A DNA stretch of 10,494 bases from an uncultured Comamonadaceae bacterium (GCA_946482595.1 CAMLSD010000132.1:1-10494), one strand, 5' to 3'; shown: positions 1 to 7,603, counted from the stretch's first letter. The notes: generated from the sequence alone by a model not told the origin. Made by a program: numbers and translations.

Positions 1-36
1 CTTTCCTGCAACGCGCTGCAATCAGCGAAGACCGCG

Positions 37-66
37 ACTATAGCACCAAAGTTTTCGAGCGTGCAA
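37..66 (-). promoter_or_regulatory. Possible divergent sigma-70 promoter at the left edge
   Basis: Read on the minus strand there is a TATAGT box (37-42, five of six to the consensus -10) and, 18 nt upstream, TTGCAC (61-66, only three of six to the -35). Transcription would run leftward, out of the window, away from aat. The gene it would serve is not visible, so this is a pattern match only. The rest of 1-107 shows no recognisable gene. Confidence 0.3.
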
Positions 67-107
67 GTGCTTTTCGTCGCCTGAGCCGATTGAGTACTCT
101 GTGCACC

Positions 108-881
108 ATGAACTCACTGTCGATCACCTGGCTGGACGAGGGCAAGCTGGACTTTCCGTCGCTGCAGACGGCGCTGGGCGCCGACTCTCCAGCCCCAGGT
201 CTGCTGGCGGCTGGCGGCGATCTGCGCGTAGCGAGGCTGCAGATGGCCTACGCACAGGGGGTCTTTCCCTGGTTCAGCCGGGGCCAGCCCATCCTTTGGT
301 GGAGCCCGGACCCACGCATGGTGCTCCACACCGCCGAGTTCCGCCTGCACCGATCCCTTCGAAAGACCTTGCAGCGCTTCATCGAGACACCTGGCTGTGC
401 GCTGCGCATTGACGCCGCCTTCGACCGGGTCATCGCGCATTGCGCCGGCGTGGATCGCCCAGGTCAGGACGGGACCTGGATCGTGCCCGAGATGGTCCAG
501 GCCTACCGTCGCTGGCACGCCCTTGGCGGCGTGCACTCGTTCGAGACCTGGGTGGACGGTGAGCTGGTGGGGGGACTCTATGGTGTGGCACTCGGCCGGA
601 TGTTCTTTGGTGAGTCGATGTTCAGCTTGCGCACCGATGGATCCAAGACCGCCCTGGCCGGCCTGGTGGCGTTCTGTCGCCACCACCACATCGCCTTGAT
701 CGATTGCCAGCAGCGCACGGGGCATCTCGCCTCGCTGGGTGGGCGCGAGATCCCTCGAGCGGAGTTTCTCACCCATGTGCAGGATGCCGTGGGCCGGCCG
801 TCAGTGGACGATTGGGTCTATCATGATTCCATGTGGGCAGAACTGGGGTTGCGTCCCCGATCTGTCGAGACCCCGGCCTGA
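108..881 (+). CDS. aat: Leucyl/phenylalanyl-tRNA--protein transferase (Aat)
   Basis: Cytoplasmic enzyme that moves Leu or Phe from its tRNA onto proteins with an N-terminal Arg or Lys, creating a primary N-degron for ClpS/ClpAP. Family landmarks are in order: GLLAAGGDL (residues 31-39), a YAQGVFPWF segment (48-56), WWSPDPR (64-70), then the [19 protein letters not shown] core and the LIDCQ segment followed by HLASLGG near the C-terminus. The 257 residues fit the usual 230-250. I chose the ATG at 108; an in-frame TTG at 90 would add six residues (MSTLCT) but has no better ribosome site, and no strong Shine-Dalgarno is seen for either. bpt begins 14 nt after the stop, so the two are very likely co-transcribed. 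The family assignment is firm; the exact start is less so. Confidence 0.96.
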   Translation: MNSLSITWLDEGKLDFPSLQTALGADSPAPGLLAAGGDLRVARLQMAYAQGVFPWFSRGQPILWWSPDPRMVLHTAEFRLHRSLRKTLQRFIETPGCALRIDAAFDRVIAHCAGVDRPGQDGTWIVPEMVQAYRRWHALGGVHSFETWVDGELVGGLYGVALGRMFFGESMFSLRTDGSKTALAGLVAFCRHHHIALIDCQQRTGHLASLGGREIPRAEFLTHVQDAVGRPSVDDWVYHDSMWAELGLRPRSVETPA

Positions 882-895
882 CATCCCGAAGTGGC

Positions 896-1654
896 ATGAC
901 GCATCCGAAGGAACTCCCACTTGCGTCGCTGCAGTTCTATGCGACCGCCCCCTACCCGTGCAGCTACCTGCCAGGCCGGCAGGCACGCTCTCAGGTGGCC
1001 ACACCCAGCCACCTGATCCACGCTGAAACCTACTCGGGCCTGGTGGCCCGCGGCTTCCGGCGCAGCGGCATGTTCACCTACCGGCCCTACTGTGACGGGT
1101 GTCGTGCCTGCATCCCGCTGCGCATCCCGGTCGAGCAGTTCAAGCCCAACCGCAGCCAGCGTCGGGCGGTCAAGGCGCATGGTCATCTCCACGCCCGTGT
1201 GCTGCGCATGTGTTTCGTGCCTGAACACTATCAGCTGTACCTGCGCTACCAGTCGGGCCGGCATGCAGGCGGCGGGATGGACCAGGACAGCATCGACCAG
1301 TACACCCAGTTCCTGCTGCAAAGCCGGGTTAACTCCCGCTTGGTGGAATTTCGCGAGCCCACGCCGGACGGCAGTACCGGTGCGTTGCGGATGGTGTCGA
1401 TTCTCGATGTGCTGAACGACGGCCTGTCGGCGGTCTATACCTTCTACGACCCCGACCCCGACGCGAGTTACGGCACCTACAACGTGATGTGGCAGATCGA
1501 CCAGACGCGCCAGCTCAATCTGCCCCACGTCTACCTGGGCTACTGGATCGCCGACAGCCGCAAGATGGCCTACAAGGCGCAGTTCGAGCCCCACGAACTG
1601 CTGATCGACGGCCGCTGGCAGCGCGGCCCGGGGCATCCGGGCGTGCCGGAATGA
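896..1654 (+). CDS. bpt: Aspartate/glutamate leucyltransferase (Bpt), ATE-fold N-end-rule enzyme
   Basis: Bacterial relative of eukaryotic arginyl-tRNA-protein transferase. Characterised Bpt proteins put Leu, not Arg, on N-terminal Asp or Glu, making secondary destabilising residues into ClpS substrates. The N-terminal ATE domain carries the cysteine cluster [10 protein letters not shown] (Cys66, Cys69, Cys72) after a YRP motif and is followed by the basic [11 protein letters not shown] stretch. The C-terminal domain has the family signature around VYLGYWI, MAYKAQF and the closing DGRW. At 252 residues it is the normal length. The ATG at 896 is preferred: upstream in-frame starts (as far as 833) overlap aat and add non-conserved sequence. 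A weak GAAGTGG precedes the start. The aat-bpt pairing matches the known proteobacterial arrangement; the substrate choice is inferred from family. Confidence 0.94.
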   Translation: MTHPKELPLASLQFYATAPYPCSYLPGRQARSQVATPSHLIHAETYSGLVARGFRRSGMFTYRPYCDGCRACIPLRIPVEQFKPNRSQRRAVKAHGHLHARVLRMCFVPEHYQLYLRYQSGRHAGGGMDQDSIDQYTQFLLQSRVNSRLVEFREPTPDGSTGALRMVSILDVLNDGLSAVYTFYDPDPDASYGTYNVMWQIDQTRQLNLPHVYLGYWIADSRKMAYKAQFEPHELLIDGRWQRGPGHPGVPE

Positions 1655-1657
1655 ACA

Positions 1658-1689
1658 ACGGCCCGCTGGCGGGCGTGCCGGCGGGCCGT
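1658..1689 (+). terminator. GC-rich hairpin after bpt, possible terminator
   Basis: Perfect 9-bp inverted repeat: ACGGCCCGC (1658-1666) and GCGGGCCGT (1681-1689), starting four bases after the bpt stop. A shorter competing pairing, GCCCGC with GCGGGC at 1661-1674, uses the same left arm. There is no T-tract, so intrinsic termination is uncertain; it may block exonucleases or act with Rho. Confidence 0.45.
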
Positions 1690-1699
1690 ATCGCAGCGG

Positions 1700-1720
1700 G
1701 TCGACCCTTTGCGGGTCGAC
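1700..1720. terminator. Second hairpin between convergent bpt and scoB
   Basis: Perfect 8-bp stem, GTCGACCC (1700-1707) with GGGTCGAC (1713-1720), and a 5-nt loop. The outer bases ATCGC (1690-1694) and GCGAT (1721-1725) could extend it past a 5-nt bulge. It lies 30 bases beyond the scoB stop, so it could end either convergent transcript. No T-tract is present on either strand, which leaves the terminator role unproven. Confidence 0.4.
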
Positions 1721-1750
1721 GCGATGCAGCGTGAAGCTCAGACCTGTGCG

Positions 1751-2389
1751 TCAGACCAGCGCGACGCCGGTCTTCTGCTGAATCTCCTCGTGCGTCACGC
1801 CCGGAGCCAGTTCCACCAGCTTCAGACCGGCGGGCGTGACGTCCAGCACGCCCAGGTCGGTGATGATGCGGTTCACCACCCCCACCCCGGTGAGGGGCAG
1901 CGTGCACTTCGGCAGGATCTTCTGGTCGGTCGAGCCGTCCTTCTTGGTGGCCACGTGTTCCATCAGGACCACCACACGCCCCACACCAGCCACCAGGTCC
2001 ATCGCCCCGCCCATGCCCTTGACCATCTTGCCAGGGATCATCCAGTTCGCCAGGTCGCCGCGCTCGCTGACCTGCATCGCGCCCAGGATCGCCAGGTTGA
2101 TCTTGCCGCCGCGGATCATCGCGAACGAGTCGGCCGACGAGAAGATCGACGAGCCCGGCAGGGTCGTCACGGTCTGCTTGCCGGCATTGATCAGGTCGGC
2201 GTCGACCTGGTCCTCGGTCGGGAAGGGGCCGATGCCAAGCAGACCGTTTTCGCTCTGCAGCCAGACCTCCATGCCTGCCGGCACGTGGTTGGCCACCAGC
2301 GTGGGCAGGCCGATGCCCAGGTTCACGTAGAAGCCGTCCTGCAGTTCCTTGGCCGCGCGGGCCGCCATTTCGTCACGGGTCCATGCCAT
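1751..2389 (-). CDS. scoB: Succinyl-CoA:3-ketoacid CoA-transferase, subunit B
   Basis: Beta subunit of the heterodimeric family I CoA-transferase that moves CoA from succinyl-CoA to acetoacetate, feeding ketone-body or PHB-derived acetoacetate into thiolysis. The SENG motif holds the catalytic glutamate (Glu47), which forms the enzyme-CoA thioester. Downstream are the [13 protein letters not shown] and [14 protein letters not shown] segments typical of the subunit. The 212 residues are normal. The start is supported by GGAGA six bases ahead, within the ten-base string AAGGAGACTC that also precedes scoA. Its start lies 26 nt past the scoA stop, so the two form an operon with A first. A 3-oxoadipate CoA-transferase (PcaJ) is a possible alternative, but subunit A reads as the SCOT type. 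Confidence 0.93.
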   Translation of the reverse strand: MAWTRDEMAARAAKELQDGFYVNLGIGLPTLVANHVPAGMEVWLQSENGLLGIGPFPTEDQVDADLINAGKQTVTTLPGSSIFSSADSFAMIRGGKINLAILGAMQVSERGDLANWMIPGKMVKGMGGAMDLVAGVGRVVVLMEHVATKKDGSTDQKILPKCTLPLTGVGVVNRIITDLGVLDVTPAGLKLVELAPGVTHEEIQQKTGVALV

Positions 2390-2415
2390 GATGAGTCTCC
2401 TTGTGGCTTCTGGGT

Positions 2416-3117
2416 TCAGGTGGTGCTGCGCACGGTACGCTGCTCGATGCGCTTTTCCGGCGTGGCATTGACCACGATGCGGTGCACGAAGATGCCGGGC
2501 AGGTGAACCTGATCCGGATCGAGGTCGCCGGTCTCGACGATCTTCTCGACTTCCACCACCGTGACACGGCCCGCCATGGCCACGTTCGGGTTGAAATTGC
2601 GCGCGGTCTTGCGGAACACCAGGTTGCCGGACTTGTCGGCAATGTAGGCCTTGACCAGCGACACCTCCGGGACGAGCGAACGCTCCATCACGTAGGGCAC
2701 ACCGTCGAATTCACGCACTTCCTTGCCTTCGGCGACGACGGTGCCCACGCCGGTGCGCGTGAAGAACGCCGGGATGCCGGCGCCGCCGGCGCGCAGCTTC
2801 TCGGCCAGCGTGCCCTGGGGCGTGAACTCGAGCTCCAGTTCACCGGACAGGTACTGGCGCTCGAACTCCTTGTTCTCGCCCACGTAGCTCGAGATCATCT
2901 TGCGGATCTGCCGCGTGGCCAGCAGCTTGCCCAGGCCGAAGCCATCGACGCCGGCGTTGTTCGAGATCACCGTGAGGTCCTTGACGCCCGAGGCCTGCAG
3001 TGCGTCGATCAGCGCTTCGGGGATGCCGCACAGGCCAAAACCGCCCACTGCCATCAACTGGCCGTCCTTGACGATGCCCGCGAGCGCCTCGGCGGCGCTG
3101 GGATACACCTTGTTCAT
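2416..3117 (-). CDS. scoA: Succinyl-CoA:3-ketoacid CoA-transferase, subunit A
   Basis: Alpha subunit of the CoA-transferase, cytoplasmic partner of scoB. The N-terminal [10 protein letters not shown] (about residues 25-34) is the CoA-transferase signature in its SCOT form. It is followed by [15 protein letters not shown], by [21 protein letters not shown], and by the loop around [19 protein letters not shown], all characteristic of SCOT rather than PcaI. At 233 residues it is full length. The ATG is preceded by AAGGAGA at a good distance (3124-3130 on the plus strand). The gene is divergent from a PAS-LuxR regulator, with a strong inverted repeat between them that is the likely operator. Substrate specificity for acetoacetate is inferred from family resemblance. 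Confidence 0.94.
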   Translation of the reverse strand: MNKVYPSAAEALAGIVKDGQLMAVGGFGLCGIPEALIDALQASGVKDLTVISNNAGVDGFGLGKLLATRQIRKMISSYVGENKEFERQYLSGELELEFTPQGTLAEKLRAGGAGIPAFFTRTGVGTVVAEGKEVREFDGVPYVMERSLVPEVSLVKAYIADKSGNLVFRKTARNFNPNVAMAGRVTVVEVEKIVETGDLDPDQVHLPGIFVHRIVVNATPEKRIEQRTVRSTT

Positions 3118-3164
3118 TGCGAGTCTCCTTCGCGTTGGAGTGTTGGGGAACGCCGGCTAGCGTA

Positions 3165-3184
3165 CTACGTATTGGCATACGTAG
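3165..3184. promoter_or_regulatory. Perfect 8-4-8 inverted repeat, likely operator for scoAB and the PAS-LuxR gene
   Basis: CTACGTAT (3165-3172) and ATACGTAG (3177-3184) are exact reverse complements separated by TGGC. Each arm contains TACGTA, itself self-complementary, and the two hexamers start 12 bp apart, a little over one helical turn. The element sits 47 nt from the scoA start and 52 nt from the regulator start, the expected place for control of both. A TAGAAT (3182-3187, plus strand) overlapping its right end resembles a -10 box, but no convincing -35 is seen. Binding by the adjacent LuxR-type protein is inferred from position and symmetry. Confidence 0.65.
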
Positions 3185-3236
3185 AATCGCCTAAGGTGCG
3201 ACCTCGGGTGGCCGCCATCACGCGCCCTGCCCCGCC

Positions 3237-3785
3237 ATGACGACCGACATCGACTACCGCATTGCCTTCGAGATGGCCGCCGTCGGCCTGGTGCTGTCGC
3301 GCCATCGTGTGATGGTCGACTGCAATCACGCCGTGGCCGAGATGTTCGGCACTTCGCGCGAGCTGCTGATTGGCCAGTCTTTCCAGGTGCTCTACCCCAC
3401 GCCCGACGAGTTCGAGCGGATCGGCGCGCGGATTGCGCCGATCATCAACGCCAGCGGACGGTATGCCGACGACCGTATCATGAAGCGTGCCAATGGCGAG
3501 TTGTTCTGGTGCCACGTGACGGGTCGCTCGCTGGACCGCAGCACGCCCCACGCCGCCGGGATCTGGTCGTTCGAGGACCTGTCGTCGCGGCGGCCGGTCA
3601 AGACCGACCTGACCGGCCGGGAGCGCGAGGTGGCAGCCCAGTTGCTGGAAGGCCGCACCAGCAAGGAAATCGGCCGCGCACTGGGCATCAGCCACCGCAC
3701 CGTCGACATCTATCGTGCGCGCCTGATGCGCAAGTTCAAGGCCTCCAGCACGCCCGACCTGGTTCAGCGGCTGCTCGCCCTTTGA
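3237..3785 (+). CDS. PAS domain-LuxR-type HTH transcriptional regulator
   Basis: Soluble one-component regulator of 182 residues. Residues about 8-115 form a PAS-like sensor, recognisable by LVLSRHRVMVDCNHAVAEMFG, the GQSFQVLYPT segment and a RANGELFWCHVTGRSLD strand pair. Residues 123-180 are a LuxR/FixJ-type helix-turn-helix: LTGREREVAAQLLEG, then TSKEIGRALGISHRTVDIYRARLMRKF, with the recognition helix near 151-163. It has no receiver domain or phosphoacceptor aspartate, so a ligand or redox signal sensed by PAS is more likely than phosphorelay. It is divergent from scoAB across a strong inverted repeat, which suggests it controls scoAB and itself. No clear Shine-Dalgarno precedes the ATG. 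The stop lies 21 nt from the convergent thioesterase stop, leaving no room for a terminator. The signal and the direction of control are unknown. Confidence 0.88.
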   Translation: MTTDIDYRIAFEMAAVGLVLSRHRVMVDCNHAVAEMFGTSRELLIGQSFQVLYPTPDEFERIGARIAPIINASGRYADDRIMKRANGELFWCHVTGRSLDRSTPHAAGIWSFEDLSSRRPVKTDLTGREREVAAQLLEGRTSKEIGRALGISHRTVDIYRARLMRKFKASSTPDLVQRLLAL

Positions 3786-3806
3786 GGCCGACCACGCCGA
3801 GGCCCG

Positions 3807-4226
3807 TCACTCGATGATGGCCCGCAACCACGGCGGCAGCGGCACCGCCTTCTGCTGCGGAAAGTTCACCCACACCGTCGTGGCCCCTCCGGCTGCGTAG
3901 ATCACACCGGGCTCGTCCTGCCGCTCGAGCGTGATGAAGGTGTCGAAGCTGGTGCGGCCCGGCTGCGCCACGTAGTGCTTCGCAAGCACGGTCCCGGGGT
4001 ACTCGAGCTGGCGATAGAAATTGCAGAACGCATTGGCGATCACCGGCCCCTCGCCCTGCGGGTCGGGCGCGCCGCCCAGGGAGTTCAGCCACTCGACACG
4101 GATGATCTCCAGGTAGCGGAAATACAGCGTGTTGTTGACATGACCCATCGCGTCCATGTCACCCCAGCGGATGGGGATGAGCATTTCATAGGTCAGCTTC
4201 TTCTGCTCGGGGATCTCCAGCTTCAT
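3807..4226 (-). CDS. Acyl-CoA thioesterase, 4HBT hotdog-fold family
   Basis: Single hotdog domain of 139 residues that should hydrolyse an acyl-CoA to free acid and CoA. The N-terminal motif RWGDMDAMGHVNN (residues 20-32) is the 4-hydroxybenzoyl-CoA thioesterase signature; by alignment with the Pseudomonas enzyme, Asp25 is the likely catalytic carboxylate. The central helix (YFRYLEIIRVEWL) and the following strands match the family. There is no signal peptide. AAGGA five to six bases ahead supports the ATG. It is the last gene of a three-gene minus-strand operon, starting 13 nt after the YceH stop. The acyl chain cannot be read from sequence; FadM/YbgC-like housekeeping thioesterases and dedicated catabolic ones share these motifs. 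Confidence 0.88.
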   Translation of the reverse strand: MKLEIPEQKKLTYEMLIPIRWGDMDAMGHVNNTLYFRYLEIIRVEWLNSLGGAPDPQGEGPVIANAFCNFYRQLEYPGTVLAKHYVAQPGRTSFDTFITLERQDEPGVIYAAGGATTVWVNFPQQKAVPLPPWLRAIIE

Positions 4227-4239
4227 GGGGGTCCTTGGC

Positions 4240-4911
4240 TCAATCGCTCTTGCGGCTCACGCCCAGCTCGCTGTAGAGATGCTCGACCATGGCACGCAGT
4301 TCGGCCACTTCGGCGCGCAGCGCCTGAAGCTCGGCAGCCGGTGCCGACGCCGCCGTGCGTGGCACCGGGCTGTCGTCGGTCGCTGCGGAGGCGAGCATGG
4401 CCGGATCGACGGGGCCGGCCAGAAGGTGCGTCCAGCGGTTTTCGCGGGTGCCAGGCGCACGCGCGAGCTTGACCACCAGGGGCGGGTCGCGCTCGCTCAG
4501 CTCGTCGAGAAAAGCCTCGACCGACGACACATCGGCAAAACGGTGCATGCGCTCGCTGTGGATGCGCAGTTCGGCCGCCGTCTGCGGGCCGCGCAGCATC
4601 AGCAGCGTCAGCAGCACCACGCTCTGGCTGGGCACACCCAGCACACGCTGCACGTTGTGCTCATAGCGACTGACACGGCTGCCGCTGCCCTGGTTCACCA
4701 GGTGCACGAACTTCAGGTCGTCCACCGCCTGCTGCACCTGGGCTTCGGTGAGCTCCATCACCGGCTGGCGCGCGGTCTTCTGGTTGCATCCGGCCGTGAG
4801 CGCGTTCAGTGACAGCGGATAGGTGTCGGGCACGGTCAACTGCTTTTCGACCAGCACGCCCAGCACACGGCACTCGACCGCGCTCAGTTGTCGCAATGCC
4901 GCGGCCGCCAT
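4240..4911 (-). CDS. YceH family protein (UPF0502/DUF480), predicted winged-helix protein
   Basis: Conserved proteobacterial protein of unknown function; 223 residues, close to E. coli YceH. The opening [25 protein letters not shown] (residues 9-33) and [18 protein letters not shown] (34-51) are the family hallmark, and the fold is known as two tandem winged helices, here about residues 9-85 and 95-165. Residues 170-190 form an Ala/Pro/Ser-rich linker, and 191-217 form a heptad-like segment ([20 protein letters not shown]) likely to be a short coiled coil. The frame stays open upstream, but the ATG at 4911 is the family start and overlaps the SDR stop as TGATG, indicating translational coupling. 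The winged helices suggest nucleic-acid binding, which is not shown. Its position between an SDR enzyme and a thioesterase is the only local clue to its role. Confidence 0.92.
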   Translation of the reverse strand: MAAAALRQLSAVECRVLGVLVEKQLTVPDTYPLSLNALTAGCNQKTARQPVMELTEAQVQQAVDDLKFVHLVNQGSGSRVSRYEHNVQRVLGVPSQSVVLLTLLMLRGPQTAAELRIHSERMHRFADVSSVEAFLDELSERDPPLVVKLARAPGTRENRWTHLLAGPVDPAMLASAATDDSPVPRTAASAPAAELQALRAEVAELRAMVEHLYSELGVSRKSD

Positions 4912-5693
4912 CAGATGCCGAACCCGTCGTCGGCGGCCACGACCGCACCGTTGATGAAGTGGCTCTCGTTGGAGCACAGCATCACGAGCAGGGCATCGAG
5001 GTCCTGGGGCTTGCCGATGCGCTTGCGCGGCAGCATCGAGATCAGTTTCTGCCCGCCTTCGGTTTCCCAGTGGTGGTGATTGATTTCGGTGTCGATGTAG
5101 CCCGGGCAGATCGCATTCACGTTGATGCCGAACTTGCCCCATTCGAGCGCCATCGCGCGTGTCATGTGGATCACGGCGGCCTTGCTCATGCAGTAGACGC
5201 CGATCTGGCTGAGCACCCGCAGGCCGGCCATCGAGGCCACGTTGACGATGCGCCCGCCCGTGTACGTGCCGGGCGCCGCACCGCGCGCGCGCGCCAGCAT
5301 GCGCTTGCCGACCTCCTGGGCCACGAAAAACGCACCGCGCGTGTTGGTGTCGAAGATGAAGTCGTAGTCGTCGGGCGTGACCTCGGTGAGCTTCTGCGTG
5401 GTGCTCACGCCCGAGTTGTTCACCAGGATGTCGATCGGGCCGACTTCGGTCTCGGCGTGCGCGACCGCCGACTTGATGCTGTCGGGGTCGGTCACGTCCA
5501 GGCTCACGACGTGCGCATCACCACCGGCGGCTTCGATCTCGGCACGCAGCGTCTTCAGGCGCTCGACACGGCGGCTCGCCAGCACGACGGCCGCGCCGGC
5601 CTGAGCCAGCGTCTTGGCGAACTGGGTACCCAGCCCGCTCGAGGCGCCGGTGACGAGGGCCACGCGGCCGGAGAGGTCGAGGGAGTAGCTCAT
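4911..5693 (-). CDS. Short-chain dehydrogenase/reductase (classical SDR)
   Basis: NAD(P)-dependent oxidoreductase of the classical SDR family, 260 residues, cytoplasmic. The Rossmann glycine motif TGASSGLG is at 15-22, NNSG at 92-95, and the catalytic set Ser154, Tyr167, Lys171 is intact in the NVASMAG...YCMSK block. PGYIDTEI follows at the usual place. An Arg-Arg pair (41-42) after the second strand hints at NADP(H), but this is weak. The closest general types are 3-oxoacyl or 3-hydroxyacyl reductases/dehydrogenases; the substrate cannot be read. GAGG six bases ahead supports the ATG. It is the first gene of the SDR-YceH-thioesterase operon and is divergent from ETF-QO across a 224-nt region holding a TetR-like palindrome. 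Confidence 0.93.
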   Translation of the reverse strand: MSYSLDLSGRVALVTGASSGLGTQFAKTLAQAGAAVVLASRRVERLKTLRAEIEAAGGDAHVVSLDVTDPDSIKSAVAHAETEVGPIDILVNNSGVSTTQKLTEVTPDDYDFIFDTNTRGAFFVAQEVGKRMLARARGAAPGTYTGGRIVNVASMAGLRVLSQIGVYCMSKAAVIHMTRAMALEWGKFGINVNAICPGYIDTEINHHHWETEGGQKLISMLPRKRIGKPQDLDALLVMLCSNESHFINGAVVAADDGFGI

Positions 5694-5824
5694 TTCAGCC
5701 TCTGGTTCTGGAAGATGGATTCACGGTGGCCCAAGGATAACGGGTGCTGCCCTCGACATGGCACGGATGTCGCATGCGGGACGTCGATCCTTGCACTTGG
5801 GTCATAAGCATGGAAACACAAAAT

Positions 5825-5838
5825 AGAACGATCGTTCT
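5825..5838. promoter_or_regulatory. Perfect 14-bp palindrome, TetR-operator type, upstream of ETF-QO
   Basis: AGAACGATCGTTCT is its own reverse complement. Past one mismatched pair (5824/5839) the symmetry continues as four A:T pairs, giving a 24-bp element (5820-5843) set in A/T-rich flanks within GC-rich DNA. The form fits operators of TetR-family repressors, some of which control fatty-acid or branched-chain acyl-CoA catabolism in betaproteobacteria. A -10-like TAGAAT lies at 5858-5863, so a bound dimer would cover the -35 region of the ETF-QO promoter. No TetR gene is in the window; the regulator's identity is inference. Confidence 0.65.
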
Positions 5839-5917
5839 TTTTTTGTCAGCAACCCGATAGAATCGCGCCCAACCACGAGATCCAAGCCTCCCCGAATCAA
5901 CCTTACAAGGAACACCG

Positions 5918-7603
5918 ATGACCTCTCAAGAGATCCTGGAGCAGTACGGCCCGCGCGAGTCCATGGAGTATGACGTCGTGGTGGTCGGCGCCGGCCCCGG
6001 CGGGCTGGCCACAGCGATCCGCATCAAGCAGCTCGCGGCAGAAAAGGGTCAGGACGTCTCGGTTGTCGTGCTCGAGAAGGGGTCGGAGCCCGGGGCGCAC
6101 ATCCTCTCGGGCGCGGTGATGGACCCGCGGGCCATCAATGAGCTGCTGCCCAACTGGAAGGAACTCGGCGCACCGCTGAACCAGCCGGTGACCGGCGACG
6201 ACCTGCTCGTGCTGAGCGAAACCGGCTCCACGCGCACGCCCGACTGGCTGGTGCCCCGCAACTTCCACAACCATGGCAACTACGTGATCTCGCTGGGTGC
6301 GGTCACCAAGTGGCTGGCCGGCCACGCCGAGAGCCTGGGCGTGGAGATCTTCCCGGGTTTTGCAGCCGCCGAGGTGCTGTATGACGAGCGCGGCGCGGTG
6401 CGTGGTGTCGCCACGGGCAACATGGGCATCGGCAAGGACGGCCAGCCCACCGAGGCCTTCCAGCTGGGCATGGAACTGTGCGGCAAGTACACCGTGTTTG
6501 CCGAGGGCGCCCGCGGCCATCTGGGCAAGCAGCTGCTCGAGCGCTTCCGGCTCACCGAGGGCAAGGACCCGCAGAGCTTTGCCATCGGCATCAAGGAGCT
6601 GTGGGAGATCGACCCCGCGAAGGCCAAGCCGGGACTGGTCGTGCACACCGCCGGCTGGCCGATGCAGGACGACACCTTCGGCGGTGGCTTCCTGTATCAC
6701 CTCGAAGGCAACAAGGTCACGCTGGGCTTCGTGATCGGGCTGGACTACAAGAACCCGTGGATGAGCCCGTTCGAGGAGATGCAGCGCTGGAAGACCCACC
6801 CGGCCATCCGTGCCCATATCGAGGGCGGCAAGCGACTGAGCTACGGCGCACGGGCCATCAACAACGGCACCCCGCAGGCCCTGCCCAAGACGGTGTTCCC
6901 GGGCGGTGCGCTGATCGGCTGCGACGCGGGCTACCTGAACGCCGCACGCATCAAGGGCAGCCATGCCGCGATCAAGTCCGGCATGCTGTGCGCTGACGCC
7001 ATCTACGACGCCGTCACCTCGGGCCGCTCGGGCGATGAGCTCAGCGCCTACCCGCAGGCCTTCGAGCGCAGCTGGCTGAACGAGGAGCTGCAGCAGACGC
7101 GCAACTTCAAGCTGTGGTTCAAGAAGGGCCCGATGATCGGCCAGGTGATGACCGGCATCGAGCAGTGGTTCCTGCCGAAGATCGGCATCAGCAGCCCGCC
7201 GTGGACCCTGCATGCAACTCGTGCCGACCACACCTATCTGATGCCTGCCGACCAGGCGCGCCGCATCGAGTACCCCAAGCCGGATGGCAAGCTGAGCTTC
7301 GACCGCCTCAGCTCGGTGTTCGTCAGCAACACCAACCACGAAGAAAACCAGCCGGCGCACCTGACGCTGCGCAACGACGCGGTGCCGGTGCAGACCAACC
7401 TGGCCCGCTTTGCCGGCCCGGAAAGCCGCTATTGCCCGGCCGGCGTCTATGAGTTCGTGAAGAACGAGGACGGCACCGACCGGCTGCAGATCAACGCGCA
7501 GAACTGCGTGCACTGCAAGACCTGCGACATCAAGGATCCGACCCAGAACATCGTGTGGGTCACACCCGAAGGTGGCGGCGGGCCGAACTATTCGGGCATG
7601 TGA
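5918..7603 (+). CDS. Electron transfer flavoprotein-ubiquinone oxidoreductase (ETF-QO)
   Basis: Membrane-bound FAD and 4Fe-4S enzyme that takes electrons from reduced ETF, loaded by acyl-CoA and amino-acid-pathway dehydrogenases, and passes them to ubiquinone. The N-terminus has the FAD dinucleotide motif GAGPGG (24-29), with VVVLEKG and GAHILSGAVMDP following. The C-terminus has the iron-sulfur ligands Cys506, Cys530, Cys533 and Cys536 (YCPAGVYE and NCVHCKTCDIKDP), spaced almost as in the human enzyme. It ends with the family tail EGGGGPNYSGM. The 561 residues match mature ETF-QO, so the gene is complete. AAGGA (5907-5911) stands six bases before the ATG. It is monocistronic, with an operator-like palindrome ahead and a strong terminator behind. 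etfAB are not in the window. Confidence 0.97.
   Translation: MTSQEILEQYGPRESMEYDVVVVGAGPGGLATAIRIKQLAAEKGQDVSVVVLEKGSEPGAHILSGAVMDPRAINELLPNWKELGAPLNQPVTGDDLLVLSETGSTRTPDWLVPRNFHNHGNYVISLGAVTKWLAGHAESLGVEIFPGFAAAEVLYDERGAVRGVATGNMGIGKDGQPTEAFQLGMELCGKYTVFAEGARGHLGKQLLERFRLTEGKDPQSFAIGIKELWEIDPAKAKPGLVVHTAGWPMQDDTFGGGFLYHLEGNKVTLGFVIGLDYKNPWMSPFEEMQRWKTHPAIRAHIEGGKRLSYGARAINNGTPQALPKTVFPGGALIGCDAGYLNAARIKGSHAAIKSGMLCADAIYDAVTSGRSGDELSAYPQAFERSWLNEELQQTRNFKLWFKKGPMIGQVMTGIEQWFLPKIGISSPPWTLHATRADHTYLMPADQARRIEYPKPDGKLSFDRLSSVFVSNTNHEENQPAHLTLRNDAVPVQTNLARFAGPESRYCPAGVYEFVKNEDGTDRLQINAQNCVHCKTCDIKDPTQNIVWVTPEGGGGPNYSGM

Noticed and set aside
1..84. Possible 3' end of a plus-strand gene ending in TGA at 82-84
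   Set aside because: The frame is open over only 27 codons and shows no recognisable sequence. That length without a stop is common by chance in GC-rich DNA.
1709..2506. Plus-strand open frame (265 codons) over scoB
   Set aside because: The His/Gln/Arg-rich product matches no family; the minus strand encodes scoB with an intact SENG active site.
3121..3130. Ten-base repeat AAGGAGACTC (minus strand) ahead of scoA and again ahead of scoB at 2393-2402
   Set aside because: It is explained as a shared Shine-Dalgarno context in one operon; I see no reason to treat it as a separate element.
4912..5142. Upstream extension of the YceH frame
   Set aside because: The added 77 residues are Arg/Pro-rich, lie antiparallel within the SDR coding frame on the same strand, and precede the family start motif. 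The TGATG overlap marks the real start at 4911.
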